From positions 62,001 through 126,000 of the forward strand of contig DASPTQ010000253.1 in NCBI GenBank assembly GCA_035623335.1: 64,000 nt of DNA. Reading direction: 5' to 3'. This DNA is from JAFAGX01 sp035623335. Its GTDB lineage: Bacteria; Acidobacteriota; Terriglobia; Terriglobales; Acidobacteriaceae. Made by a program: the position numbers and the translations under genes. This document shows, one piece after another, positions 7,805 through 16,939 of this stretch (position 1 is its first letter; each line of letters begins with the position of its first letter). The notes below the pieces were generated by a model. It did not search any database and was not told where the DNA came from. It saw only the letters and a list, made by a program, of their open reading frames with translations.

Positions 7805-8998
7805 TCAGGGGTTGCCATCGGGCCTTCGGTCACCCGTGTTGTCGTAAGGATCTTTCAAATATCCCTCCACCGCGAAATCTTCACCGAAGCGGTGCAGGCG
7901 AATTGACTTCACGTAGGCAGCATCGCTCATGCGAGCGAATCCCGCCCCCACGGCAAAGGGAACAGAGCCCGTCCCAGCCAGGATCTTAGGCGCATAGTAG
8001 AAAAAGACTTTGTCCACGATTCCCTCGTCCAGGGCAGCGCCATTTACCATGGCCCCGCCTTCAATTATCAGGCTGGTGATCGCCATGGCCCCGAGGTGGT
8101 GGGCAACAGCTGCCAGATCCGGGTGTCCTTCCAGGGTTGAACCGGGGATCTGTTCCACTCGCACACCCCGCTTCTGAAGCTCCTGTCTCTTCTGGTCGTC
8201 CGCGAAAGAACAGAATAGCAGGACGTCATCCTCGGCGGTCTTGACGACGCGTGAGTCGAGGGGAAGGCGAAGGCGAGAGTCGAGGATGACCCTTAACAAC
8301 GGCCGGCGGCGAGCGCGGCCCGTACGATCCGTCAGCAATGGATCATCAGCGATGACCGTCCCCACACCAACCAGGATAGCGTCATGCTGGTGTCGTAATT
8401 CCTGCACGTGGGCACGGGCCACTTCGCTGCTGATCCAGCCGGCACGAGCGGCGGACACACCGAGCGCGGTGGGATTATGCGACTCGCCCGAGGGAGGCGC
8501 AATCTTGCCATCGAGGGTCATGGCGGCCTTCAGGGTGATCAGCGGAGTATGGTGTCGGATGTACTTGGCGAAGGCCTCGTTCAACCCTCTGGCTTCGGGC
8601 TCGAGAATGCCCGTCGTCACAGCGATCCCCGCTGCCCGCAGCCTTTCGAGGCCCTGCCCGCTGACCAGAGGATTCGGATCCTCCATGCAGGCGACGACGC
8701 GAGCCATCCCGGCGGCGATGATGGCATCGACGCAAGGCGCCGTGCGGCCTTGATGACAGCACGGCTCCAGGTTGATGTAGAGGGTCGCTCCGCGTGCCTT
8801 TTTGCCGGCTTGCGCGAGGGCCAACACCTCGGCGTGTTTCACACCCTCGTAGGTGTGGCTGCCGGCGCCGACGATGGCGCCGTTCGGGCTGACAATCACG
8901 GCACCCACACAAGGATTCGGCGAGGTCAGGCCGATGCCTTGGCGCGCGAGATCGAGGGCGCGCTCGAGAAATTGCTTGTCAGTTTCATGACCTGACAT
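7805..8998 (-). CDS. ribD: Bifunctional pyrimidine deaminase/reductase RibD
   Basis: A 397-residue fusion. The N-terminal CMP/dCMP-deaminase-type zinc site is intact: HAEVLAL gives the His and catalytic Glu, and EPCCHQGRTAPC the zinc Cys residues. The C-terminal half is the NADPH-dependent reductase (TLKAAMTLDGKIA, DAILVGVGTVIADDPLLT, SLIIEGGAMVNGAAL). It catalyses two consecutive steps of riboflavin synthesis, deamination and side-chain reduction. Downstream of ftsY by 36 nt and upstream of ribE by 5 nt, giving an ftsY-ribD-ribE unit. A short Asp/Arg/Pro-rich tail extends beyond the domain. Confidence 0.96.
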   Translation of the reverse strand: MSGHETDKQFLERALDLARQGIGLTSPNPCVGAVIVSPNGAIVGAGSHTYEGVKHAEVLALAQAGKKARGATLYINLEPCCHQGRTAPCVDAIIAAGMARVVACMEDPNPLVSGQGLERLRAAGIAVTTGILEPEARGLNEAFAKYIRHHTPLITLKAAMTLDGKIAPPSGESHNPTALGVSAARAGWISSEVARAHVQELRHQHDAILVGVGTVIADDPLLTDRTGRARRRPLLRVILDSRLRLPLDSRVVKTAEDDVLLFCSFADDQKRQELQKRGVRVEQIPGSTLEGHPDLAAVAHHLGAMAITSLIIEGGAMVNGAALDEGIVDKVFFYYAPKILAGTGSVPFAVGAGFARMSDAAYVKSIRLHRFGEDFAVEGYLKDPYDNTGDRRPDGNP

Positions 8999-9034
8999 TC
9001 GGCAGGGGATGCTTTTCCCGGTCTTTCCTAAGGA

Positions 9035-9991
9035 CTAAGCGAACAGCGAATCCACAAACTCTTGGGCATCAAAGGGTAGAAGGTCTCCCGGTTTTTCCCC
9101 GATCCCAACATAGCGTACCGGCAATCCCAACTCCCGGCTGATGGCCACGACCACTCCGCCTTTGGCCGTCCCGTCGAGTTTCGTGAGAACGATCCCGGTG
9201 ACGCCTACCGAGCCGGTGAACTGGCGTGCCTGCTGCAAGCCGTTTTGTCCGGTGGTTGCATCCATGACCAGAAGGACCTCGTGCGGTGCACCGGGAATCA
9301 GGCGTTGCGCCGTCCGACGCATTTTTTCAAGCTCCGCCATCAAATTGGTCTTGGTATGCAACCGGCCGGCGGTATCGACGATGACGTAATCGGTGTGGCG
9401 CGCCGAAGCCGCCTTGAGCGCATCATAAAGCACCGCTGCGGGATCGCTTCCGGGTTGGGTGCGGATCACCTCGGTTCCGGTGCGATCTCCCCAGATCTCC
9501 AATTGCTCGATGGCGGCTGCCCGGAAGGTGTCGGCGGCGCACAGCAGAACCGTCCTCCCCTGGGAACGAAACACCTGAGCCAGTTTGCCGATGGTGGTGG
9601 TCTTGCCCGTGCCATTGACACCGACCACCAGAATGACTTCCGGCCCGCCCTCGACCCGTTCGACCGGGCGGTTGTTCGCGGCATTCAAAATTGCCAGTAG
9701 TTCTTCCTTCAACAGACGCTTGAGTTCTTCTACATTCTGGATCTGTTTGCGATCGGCTTTTTCCCGCAGCTTAGCCAGGATTTCACGGGTGGTGGTGGTT
9801 CCCAGGTCTGCTCCGATCAGGGTTGCTTCCAGATCGTCGAGGGTGTTGCGGTCAATCTCCTTGCCGAGGGAAACCACCTCCTCGATGCGCTCGGTCAGGT
9901 TTTCCCGGGTCCGGGTGACCGCTTCTTTCAGACGCTCGAAGAAGCTGGGCTTCTGGTCTTCCTGCAGGCTACCAAAAAGGGTCTGAATCAT
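9035..9991 (-). CDS. ftsY: Signal recognition particle receptor FtsY
   Basis: A 318-residue SRP GTPase consisting almost only of the N and G domains; the long acidic A domain of the E. coli protein is missing. Motifs: P-loop GVNGTGKTTTIGKLA, DTAGRLHTK, LVMDATTGQNGL and TKLDGTAKGG. FtsY docks SRP-ribosome complexes at the inner membrane. The partner SRP RNA gene is also in this window near 22.6 kb. A perfect TATAAT lies upstream on the minus strand (10029-10024). Confidence 0.96.
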   Translation of the reverse strand: MIQTLFGSLQEDQKPSFFERLKEAVTRTRENLTERIEEVVSLGKEIDRNTLDDLEATLIGADLGTTTTREILAKLREKADRKQIQNVEELKRLLKEELLAILNAANNRPVERVEGGPEVILVVGVNGTGKTTTIGKLAQVFRSQGRTVLLCAADTFRAAAIEQLEIWGDRTGTEVIRTQPGSDPAAVLYDALKAASARHTDYVIVDTAGRLHTKTNLMAELEKMRRTAQRLIPGAPHEVLLVMDATTGQNGLQQARQFTGSVGVTGIVLTKLDGTAKGGVVVAISRELGLPVRYVGIGEKPGDLLPFDAQEFVDSLFA

Positions 9992-10023
9992 AAGTCTGAG
10001 TACGGCGGGCAGAGCACCCTGTC

Positions 10024-10029
10024 ATTATA
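10024..10029 (-). promoter_or_regulatory. Candidate -10 box for ftsY
   Basis: A perfect TATAAT on the minus strand predicts transcription starting near 10017, about 26 nt before the ftsY ATG. No good -35 hexamer sits at 17-18 nt, so this rests on the -10 box alone. Confidence 0.4.
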
Positions 10030-10101
10030 GCGGCAGACATGGCAGGGGTGCGTCTTCTCAGGAATCCAAGCAGGGTTGGCAAGCTGGCCAAGAAGGAATC
10101 G

Positions 10102-11997
10102 CTAGAAGCGGGTAGTCTGGATCACGGCCGTTTCATGAGGATCGCCCGCCGCGGCACTCAGGGGTTGGCTCAGCGGTGTGGATTGGCTCTCCGCGGTCAC
10201 GGGGGCGGCTGCAGGTAGGGCGGGCGCCACGGGAACGGGCTGCACCACCTGGATCTCTCCGCGCTCGTAAATCGCGGTCAGAGCAGCCACGGCGGTCGGG
10301 TCCAGCCGTTTGCCGGACAGCGAATGGATGATGCGAAGCGCTTCCTTGGGCTCATGGGCGCGTTGGTAGGGACGGGTGGTGGTGAGCGCGTCAAAAGTAT
10401 CGGCCACGGCGATGATCCGGGGCAGCAAGGGAATTTGCTCATCTTTCAGCCCGTGCGGGTACCCACGACCGTCCAAAGATTCGTGGTGGAGTTCGATGCC
10501 AGGGATCATATCTTTCAATTGCGCCACCCCGCGCAGGATATTTGCGCCTTTGGTGGTGTGGGTCTTCATGATCTCGAACTCCTCCGCGGTCAGCGCTCCC
10601 GGCTTCTTGAGAATCCGGTCCTCGATGCCGATCTTGCCGACATCATGCAACTGGGCGGAGATCCGCACCACTTCCACGAACTCCTCGTAGATACCCATCT
10701 CACGAGTGATCATCACGGAGTAACGGGTCACGCGGTCGGAGTGGCCGCGCGTATAAGGGTCCTTTTCGTCGACCGCGCCGGCCAGCATCTGGATGGATCC
10801 CATGAACAACTCGCGGTTTTCGACGGCAGCACGCTTCAAGTCGAGCACGAACTGATCGAGTTCGGCCGACATGATGTTGAACGTGGCAGCGAGTTCGCCG
10901 ATTTCGGTGTGGCTGTTGAGCTCGACCCTTTGGGAGAAATCACCCCGAGCGATGGCGCGGCTGGAGCGCGCCAGGATCTCCAAGGGATTGGTGATGCGGC
11001 GGGCAGCGAAGATGCTGATGGCAACGCTTAGGGCCACCGCCATGATGGCCAGGATGCGCCCGGTGCGCTGCATCTCGTACACGCCCCGGTAGGCTTCGGC
11101 GCGAGGCTTCTGTACAATGACCGCCCAGTCCAGGTTGGTTACCGGGCTGTAGGTGCCAAGCATTTTGATGTCGTGCTTGCCATCGGCCATGTTGAACTCA
11201 CGGGTGGCGGCGACCATCTGGGCCTTGCTGCCGAGCTCCACGAAGTTGTGCACGATCTCCAGCTTGCTCATGTCTTGCCCGGTGGCGTAGTCGGAGGTGG
11301 CGCCTGCGACCAGGCGGCCCTGGCTATCCACAACATAGGGTGTTAGGCCACCCCTACTAACCTCTTGCAGACGCCGAATGAGAAATTGCAGGTCGACGAC
11401 CGAGGCAATCATGCCGATAAAGCGGCCATCCGCCATGACCGGCGTGCTGACCAGCATGACCGTGCGCGCCGCTTTGCCCGTCCCTACCACCAGGGTCTGG
11501 CCGTTGTACACCCGCCCTTCGCGAGCCGCCGCATAAGCTCGCTCCAGTTCGCGTTGCAAAAAGGCGTCGGCAGCAATCCTTCCGGCTGAGATTCCTTTGG
11601 CCTCGGAGTTGAGCAAGGTGGCATAGGCCAAATCGTCCGAGGAGGAAACAAAATTTTCAAGCAGCGCTCGCAGCTCGGGAGCTTCGACGTTCTCGGCGGT
11701 AAGATCGCCACCGCTGGCGACTTGCAAGGCTGAGGAAAGGTTGGCAAGCATCAGGCGCAGCGATTCCTGGTGCTCGGAAATGTCGTCGGCCAGGGAGCGA
11801 GTCACAGTGTTCTGCAGCAGCCGCTCATTGGTGATCAGGCGCTCGCGGTTAATGGATTCCACTTGCGCCGAGTAGAAATACATGGGAACCACGCTCACCA
11901 GGATGAGCACACCGAGGATGACGTAGAGGATCGGTAGTCGGGATGGGCGTGGCAGTCTGAGTCGCAAAAGTGGCCTTTCCCCGCTCTGCGCCGGCAA
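10102..11997 (-). CDS. Membrane-bound HD-GYP domain phosphodiesterase with extracytoplasmic sensor
   Basis: 631 residues: basic N terminus, membrane helix 21-43, extracytoplasmic dCache-like sensor (~45-310), second helix 314-332, HAMP 333-385, then HD-GYP (~405-590) and an Ala/Pro-rich tail. The catalytic signature is complete: His451-Asp452 in QLHDVGKIGI, HHESLDGRGYP at 504-514 with the GYP tripeptide, and the downstream ADTFDALTT segment. Intact HD-GYP proteins hydrolyse cyclic di-GMP, so an external signal is probably converted into lower c-di-GMP. The proximity to envelope and pilus genes fits a motility or adhesion switch, but the ligand is unknown. Stands alone, with 110-200 nt on either side. 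Confidence 0.92.
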   Translation of the reverse strand: MPAQSGERPLLRLRLPRPSRLPILYVILGVLILVSVVPMYFYSAQVESINRERLITNERLLQNTVTRSLADDISEHQESLRLMLANLSSALQVASGGDLTAENVEAPELRALLENFVSSSDDLAYATLLNSEAKGISAGRIAADAFLQRELERAYAAAREGRVYNGQTLVVGTGKAARTVMLVSTPVMADGRFIGMIASVVDLQFLIRRLQEVSRGGLTPYVVDSQGRLVAGATSDYATGQDMSKLEIVHNFVELGSKAQMVAATREFNMADGKHDIKMLGTYSPVTNLDWAVIVQKPRAEAYRGVYEMQRTGRILAIMAVALSVAISIFAARRITNPLEILARSSRAIARGDFSQRVELNSHTEIGELAATFNIMSAELDQFVLDLKRAAVENRELFMGSIQMLAGAVDEKDPYTRGHSDRVTRYSVMITREMGIYEEFVEVVRISAQLHDVGKIGIEDRILKKPGALTAEEFEIMKTHTTKGANILRGVAQLKDMIPGIELHHESLDGRGYPHGLKDEQIPLLPRIIAVADTFDALTTTRPYQRAHEPKEALRIIHSLSGKRLDPTAVAALTAIYERGEIQVVQPVPVAPALPAAAPVTAESQSTPLSQPLSAAAGDPHETAVIQTTRF

Positions 11998-12076
11998 AGA
12001 CGTCGGATTTGCCTTTAAGATTCTACTTGCAGCTTTGTCGGTAAGTGACTGTTCTCGCGGGACAATGCCCGTTACG

Positions 12077-12112
12077 AAGGTACCCCAAATTGAGTCGAGG
12101 TTTGAGTACCTT
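12077..12112. repeat. Imperfect 12-bp inverted repeat between gpsA and the HD-GYP gene
   Basis: AAGGTACCCCAAA (12077-12089) faces TTTGAGTACCTT (12101-12112) across 11 nt. The arms match except for one C/T change and one extra base. No T-tract follows on either strand, so it is not a textbook terminator; an operator or RNA hairpin is possible. Confidence 0.5.
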
Positions 12113-12196
12113 GGAGCAAGACGCGTGCCTTAGCGTTGCCACCGATGGCACTGGACGCGCAGCCGCAGCCAGGCGCACTGCCCGGGTGAATGGGCA

Positions 12197-13252
12197 TTAA
12201 CTGGAAGCCGTGCCGTTCCCATAGGCAGCCTGTTCGAGCGAGGTTTCGCTCTTGCCAGTGCGGGTCATCAATTCTTGAATCGCGTCCCGTGGAGACTTGC
12301 CGTGGTGCAGGATGGCGTCCATTTGCGCGGTGATGGGCATTTCAACCCTGTGCGCCCGCGCCAATTCGACGGCCGCGCGGGTAGTGAAGACGCCTTCGGC
12401 CACCATGCCATGCATCCCGGCGATGATGTCCTTCAGCGCACCGCCGCGGCCGAGCTCTACTCCGACACTGCGGTTCCGAGACAGGCCACCGGTGCAGGTG
12501 AGCACCAGGTCGCCCAAGCCGGCGAGTCCAGCCATGGTTTCCTGCCGTCCGCCGCAGGCCACGACCAGGCGTGTGATTTCAGCCAAGCCCCTGGTGATCA
12601 GGGCGGCGACAGAATTGTGGCCCAGTCCGAGACCGTCACACACCCCAGCGGCAATGGCGATGATGTTTTTCAAAGCACCTCCCAACTCCACGCCGATGAC
12701 GTCGGAATTGGTGTAGACGCGAAAGCTGGGGTCACTGAATTCCCGCTGTACGCTCTCCGCGAGCTCGCTGTCGACCGAGGCGATGGTAATCGCCGTCGGA
12801 TCCCCGCGGGCCACCTCTTTCGCGAACGTGGGACCGCTGAGCGCTCCGATCCGCGGCTGAAAGCCCCGCGTCGATTCGAGGACCGAGCCGATCACTTCAC
12901 TCATGCGCAGCAAGGTTTGCTCTTCGAGACCTTTGGTGGCGCTGACGAACAGCATGTCAGCCCTCAGAAAGCTACTCATCTGCTGAAAAAGCCTTCGGCA
13001 GTGGTGCGAAGGCATTACGCTGACCACGATTTCTGCCTGGTGCAAAGCCTCCCCAAGATCACCGGTCACCGAAACGCCCTGCGGAATCAGGTATCCGGGA
13101 AGAAAACGATCGTTCAGCCGGTGTGCGGAAATGGACGCTTGCACTTCTTTCTCGAGCGCCCACAGGCGGACCCGGTGGTTGCCTTTGCGCCCGAGGACAA
13201 TCGAGAGACCTGTTCCCCAGGCTCCGGCACCGATAACAGCCAAGGTACTCAT
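12197..13252 (-). CDS. gpsA: Glycerol-3-phosphate dehydrogenase [NAD(P)+]
   Basis: 351 residues starting at ATG 13252, which overlaps the plsY stop as ATGA; the upstream extension inside plsY is a shadow. Rossmann motif VIGAGAWGTGLS at the N terminus, SATKGLE, SGPTFAKEVARG, and the catalytic Lys segment GVELGGALKNIIAIAAG, then AGLGDLVLTCTGGLSRNR. The enzyme reduces dihydroxyacetone phosphate to sn-glycerol 3-phosphate, the substrate of PlsY encoded just upstream. Fusion of the two steps in one overlapping pair is metabolically coherent. Confidence 0.97.
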   Translation of the reverse strand: MSTLAVIGAGAWGTGLSIVLGRKGNHRVRLWALEKEVQASISAHRLNDRFLPGYLIPQGVSVTGDLGEALHQAEIVVSVMPSHHCRRLFQQMSSFLRADMLFVSATKGLEEQTLLRMSEVIGSVLESTRGFQPRIGALSGPTFAKEVARGDPTAITIASVDSELAESVQREFSDPSFRVYTNSDVIGVELGGALKNIIAIAAGVCDGLGLGHNSVAALITRGLAEITRLVVACGGRQETMAGLAGLGDLVLTCTGGLSRNRSVGVELGRGGALKDIIAGMHGMVAEGVFTTRAAVELARAHRVEMPITAQMDAILHHGKSPRDAIQELMTRTGKSETSLEQAAYGNGTASS

Positions 13253-13854
13253 CTCTTTCTCCACTGGAAGCGAGGTTCCGTGTGTCCCCAAAGCCGGCGA
13301 ATGTTCTCGTGATGCCGGCAGATAATCAGCAAGGAGGAGGCAGCCAGGAAAAAAACGGTTCCTGGCGCGTAGGGATAGGAGTCGAAGACCCATGCGATGA
13401 GGGGAAAGAAGGCCACGGTCAGGATCGAAGCTAGGGAGACATAACGGAAGGCCAGCAAGAGAGCCGCAAACATCGCGATCATGATCGCCACGGTCTTGGG
13501 CAGTAGAAGGAGGAATGCGCCCAATCCGGTGGCTACGCCTTTGCCGCCACGGAAATTCAGCCAGATCGGAAAAACGTGTCCCACAATGGCAAAGAAGGCA
13601 GCGGCCGTCAGGAGCACGGTTCGAGCCGGGAAGAGCGTGCGGGTGAGGGCCACGGCGAGGGCCCCTTTGAGCGCATCTAGAACCAGGGTGGTAGCGCCCA
13701 AGGCCGGTGAGGTACGCGAGACGTTGGTGGCTCCGATGTTACCGCTGCCGGTCTCTCGAATATCCCTTCCGTAAAAGATACGAACCAGGAGGTAGCCGAA
13801 GGAGATGGATCCCAGCAGATAACTATAGGCCGCGACCAATAGGAGATTAGTCAT
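13249..13854 (-). CDS. plsY: Acyl-phosphate:glycerol-3-phosphate acyltransferase
   Basis: A 201-residue integral membrane enzyme with about five to six hydrophobic helices. The three PlsY motifs are visible: GSISFGYLL near the N terminus, SGNIGATNVSRT (phosphate-binding loop), and FRGGKGVATGLGAFL. It acylates glycerol 3-phosphate to lysophosphatidate using acyl-phosphate from PlsX. Translationally coupled to gpsA downstream; 35 nt after thpR. Confidence 0.96.
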   Translation of the reverse strand: MTNLLLVAAYSYLLGSISFGYLLVRIFYGRDIRETGSGNIGATNVSRTSPALGATTLVLDALKGALAVALTRTLFPARTVLLTAAAFFAIVGHVFPIWLNFRGGKGVATGLGAFLLLLPKTVAIMIAMFAALLLAFRYVSLASILTVAFFPLIAWVFDSYPYAPGTVFFLAASSLLIICRHHENIRRLWGHTEPRFQWRKR

Positions 13855-13889
13855 TGAGATGTATGGGAAAGGGGCGTAAACAAACCTGG

Positions 13890-14477
13890 CTAACGCAAAG
13901 CGAATCGTTCCAGTTTCGTATAGCGCGAACCTCCCCGCATGAGCTGGCTTTGGTACAGGAAAAACTCACGGGCGGTCATGGTACCAAACTCAGGGGCCGG
14001 TAACTTGGACAATTTTTCCATGAGGAATTGAAAGTTTCGGTTAGGCCCGTCGCTCTTCCGCCAGGCTGGTGCTCCGGAGTTTCCTCCCCCGCGAGCCAGG
14101 GTGAGATGCGGGCTGAAGGGACGATCTTCTTTCGGGATCGCGAGCGCAGACGTCCTTTCATCCACGGTCTTCGCCAGCTCCAGAAGTTGGGGACCGCTCT
14201 CGATGCCAACCCAGAATACCCGTGCGGCTTTGGCCGTAGGAAAAAACCCGTAGCCTCTCAGACTGAGATCAAACGCTGCCACCTGCACGCCCGCAAGAGC
14301 GCGTTTGATGTCTTCGATGGTTGCCGGCGGCTTTTCGCCGATAAACTTCACAGTGATATGCAACGATTCCGGACGAACCCAACGTGCATCCGGAGCGAAG
14401 CCACGCACCCCTTCGATGAAGCGATCGATACGCTCGCGGATGGCGTCGTCAAGGTCGAGGGCAATAAAAATTCGCAT
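13890..14477 (-). CDS. thpR: RNA 2',3'-cyclic phosphodiesterase (2H family)
   Basis: 195 residues from ATG 14477 (MRIFIALDLDD), the usual start of this family; six more codons are open upstream. The two HxTx catalytic motifs are HITV and HLTL, separated by about 85 residues as in the 2H phosphoesterase superfamily. Family members hydrolyse 2',3'-cyclic RNA ends in vitro. The sequence around RGYGFFPTAKAARVFWVGI is typical of ThpR/LigT. In a run between cinA and plsY. Confidence 0.93.
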   Translation of the reverse strand: MRIFIALDLDDAIRERIDRFIEGVRGFAPDARWVRPESLHITVKFIGEKPPATIEDIKRALAGVQVAAFDLSLRGYGFFPTAKAARVFWVGIESGPQLLELAKTVDERTSALAIPKEDRPFSPHLTLARGGGNSGAPAWRKSDGPNRNFQFLMEKLSKLPAPEFGTMTAREFFLYQSQLMRGGSRYTKLERFALR

Positions 14478-14526
14478 CGTCACCGGCCAAGCCACCAGCC
14501 CCTCAATCTCCGAGGAGGCTGGGGGG

Positions 14527-15771
14527 TTAGAGTAAGCTTCGTCTCACCATGTCGAGTGCCTGCTGGCTGGCAAACCAGCGAATGCGTTTGCGGTCGCCGG
14601 GAAACCTGCGTTCCACCACCTCCGTACTCCGATCGCTGGCCAAGCCATGGAACACCAGGCCGACCGGCTTCTCTGGGGTCCCGCCGGTCGGACCTGCGAT
14701 GCCGGTAACCGCCAGCCCTAAGCTGGAGCCGCTACGTCGACGGATTCCCTCGGCCAGCGCCGCGGCGACCTCACGGCTCACTGCCCCATGCTTTTCGATG
14801 AGCTCGGCGGGAACTCCGGCCAACTCGGTTTTCAATGGGTTGGAATACACGATGGCGCCGCCCAAGAAATATCGCGAGCTGCCGCTCACGGAAGTGATGC
14901 GCTCGGCGATCAGGCCCCCGGTGCACGATTCGGCGACCGCCAAGGTGGTGTTCCGCATCTCGAGGTAGTAGCCGACGATCTGCTCCATGGAGTCGCCATT
15001 GTCCGAGAAGACACAATCGCCGAGCTCGTCTTCAATTTGCGAGACCAAGGCATCCACTTTCTGTTGGGCGGCAGCCTGAGAGGCGGCGCTAGACTTCAAG
15101 TGCAACTGAATCTCCCCCGCGGCCGCGAGGATGGTGGTTTGTACGTCGGGGAAGCGTTGGTAGATCGGGGCCACGCGGGCATCGCAGTGCGATTCGCCCA
15201 GTCCGGTGATCTTCAGCTCTCGAGTGACGATGAATCGCGGAGGCAGTTTGGAGCGCAGCCGTTCGAAACACTGCTCTTCAAAGAGTGCCTTGAGTTCATG
15301 GGGCGGGCCGGGAAGCAGCAGGATGAATTTCTCACGGCCCTCATACTTACCGCTGATCCACTGTCCCGGAGCCGTCCCATTGGCGTTGGGCAGCACGGTA
15401 GCTCCGGCGAGCACATCCCCTTGTTTGGCGTTGTTCGCCGGCATCTTCCAACCGCGGGCGGCAAAGCGATGCTCGATCGCGGCCACAATGTTAGGGTCAC
15501 GACGAAGTTCGAGGCCAAGGGCTTCGGCCACGGCTTCGCGGGTTAAATCATCCTCGGTCGGGCCGAGCCCGCCCATAAAGAGGACGATATCGGCGCGCGA
15601 CAAGGCCAGGGATGCCGCTTGAACAAGATGCTCCCGAGTATCGCCCACGATGGTCTTGAACACGACTTCCACACCGAGGTCATTCAATCTTTTGGTCAGA
15701 TACAGGGAGTTCGTGTCCTGCCGGAACGGGGTGAGGAGTTCCGAGCCGATGGCTATGATCTCGGCATTCAT
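14527..15771 (-). CDS. cinA: CinA family protein (NMN deamidase / putative ADP-ribose pyrophosphatase)
   Basis: 414 residues with the full two-domain CinA layout. The N-terminal MoCF-like domain begins AEIIAIGSELLT and contains MGGLGPTEDDLTREAVA and LLPGPPHELKALFE. The C-terminal deamidase domain holds AVAESCTGGLIAERITSVSGSS and AVTGIAGPTGGTPEKPVGLV. The C-terminal domain recycles nicotinamide mononucleotide. Adjacency to pgpA and thpR is common in bacteria. The spacer to the upstream NHL gene is 75 nt. Confidence 0.95.
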   Translation of the reverse strand: MNAEIIAIGSELLTPFRQDTNSLYLTKRLNDLGVEVVFKTIVGDTREHLVQAASLALSRADIVLFMGGLGPTEDDLTREAVAEALGLELRRDPNIVAAIEHRFAARGWKMPANNAKQGDVLAGATVLPNANGTAPGQWISGKYEGREKFILLLPGPPHELKALFEEQCFERLRSKLPPRFIVTRELKITGLGESHCDARVAPIYQRFPDVQTTILAAAGEIQLHLKSSAASQAAAQQKVDALVSQIEDELGDCVFSDNGDSMEQIVGYYLEMRNTTLAVAESCTGGLIAERITSVSGSSRYFLGGAIVYSNPLKTELAGVPAELIEKHGAVSREVAAALAEGIRRRSGSSLGLAVTGIAGPTGGTPEKPVGLVFHGLASDRSTEVVERRFPGDRKRIRWFASQQALDMVRRSLL

Positions 15772-15846
15772 CGGCTAAGAGTGTAAACGATGGAGTAGAG
15801 GCCAGGAGAGTCGAAGGAGCCGGGTCCGCGCCCGCTCGGCGTGAGA

Positions 15847-16911
15847 CTACGCCGCTGCGTCCCCAAGCGGTGCCCCCTGGATATTCCAAGCCAGGTGATG
15901 GACAGCGTTGGTGGTCGCCAAGATGGTGGACTGTCCGGGAGCGAAAGCAAGCCCGACCAAACCAGCGCCGGCTAGTTCCACGCTTGCCTGGCCGGCGGAT
16001 GTAATCCTAACGATGCCGCGCTTGCCGGCCAGCGACGCGGCCACGTAGAGATTACTTTCTGTATCGAAAGCCATTCCCTGGGGGCGCCCTAAGCCGCGGA
16101 AAAACGTGGAGACGCTGCCCTGGGGATCGATCTTGTAGACGCAATCGAAGCTCGAGGTTGTGGGACCGGTAACAAATAGATCTCCCTGTGGTGAGAAGGC
16201 GAGATGGTAGGCAGAAACGCTCGGCTCGAGCGTGGCAAAGACGAAAATCTGGCGGTCGGGAGCAATTTTGAAGATGGTTCCGCTGCGATCCCCGACGTAA
16301 AGGTTTCCCGCGCGGTCGAAAGCGATGCCGGTGGCGACTCCCATGCCTTCGGCATATACAGACATGGTCCCATTGGGTGCAACCCGGTGCACCGTGCCAT
16401 GCATGCGTGAGGACACGTACATCTGCCCAGCGCGGTCGAAGGCGATCGAGGTAGCGTTCATGAGATCGGACACGAAGGGAGTCACTTTGTAGTTGGTGTC
16501 GATTTTGAAAATCGACACCGGGACTTTTTGGCCGCGGCTTCCGGAGAAGGTGACATAGATGTTGCCCTCGGCATCGAGGGCCGGGTTGGTCACCGGATGG
16601 AGATTTTCAGCGATGGGAACAGCAACCTTGATCTGGTGCGGGTTGCTCGAATGACCGTTGGTGGAAACCACAATCGGTCCCGACGATGCCCCGGGCGGGA
16701 CGCGTGCCACCACAAACCGGTCAGAACTGATGACCACCGAACCTTCCACTTCGCCGAAGCGTACTCGAGGACGGCGCAACTCCGAAGGCCGAAGGTCCGT
16801 GCCGGTGATACGTACTTCGCCGCCCGGCAGGGCTGCCCCGGGTTGCACCGCAAGAATCTGCGGCTTCCCGTTGACATTCTTCTTGCCGAGCAAGCGGTCA
16901 GAGATTCCCAT
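15847..16911 (-). CDS. IPT/TIG plus NHL-repeat beta-propeller protein
   Basis: 354 residues. Residues ~18-95 resemble an IPT/TIG immunoglobulin-like fold (ILAVQPGAALPGGEVRITGTDL), followed by five to six NHL-type blades recognisable by repeats such as AIAFDRAGQMYVSS, GIAFDRAGNLYVGD and GMAFDTESNLYVAA. No signal peptide is seen, which is odd because many such acidobacterial propellers are exported. These proteins usually bind ligands rather than catalyse reactions; no function is assigned. Sits inside a run of housekeeping genes between pgpA (28 nt) and cinA. Confidence 0.85.
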   Translation of the reverse strand: MGISDRLLGKKNVNGKPQILAVQPGAALPGGEVRITGTDLRPSELRRPRVRFGEVEGSVVISSDRFVVARVPPGASSGPIVVSTNGHSSNPHQIKVAVPIAENLHPVTNPALDAEGNIYVTFSGSRGQKVPVSIFKIDTNYKVTPFVSDLMNATSIAFDRAGQMYVSSRMHGTVHRVAPNGTMSVYAEGMGVATGIAFDRAGNLYVGDRSGTIFKIAPDRQIFVFATLEPSVSAYHLAFSPQGDLFVTGPTTSSFDCVYKIDPQGSVSTFFRGLGRPQGMAFDTESNLYVAASLAGKRGIVRITSAGQASVELAGAGLVGLAFAPGQSTILATTNAVHHLAWNIQGAPLGDAAA

Positions 16912-16939
16912 AACTTATACGCGGCTCATGCCTCGCAGA

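Noticed and set aside
10324..11031. Long plus-strand frame within the HD-GYP gene
   Set aside because: It is antisense to a gene with intact HD-GYP and HAMP motifs and shows no domain of its own; high G+C makes such frames common.
12275..13312. 345-codon plus-strand frame antisense to gpsA
   Set aside because: Antisense shadow of an obvious gpsA; composition is Arg/Gln/His-rich with no recognisable fold.
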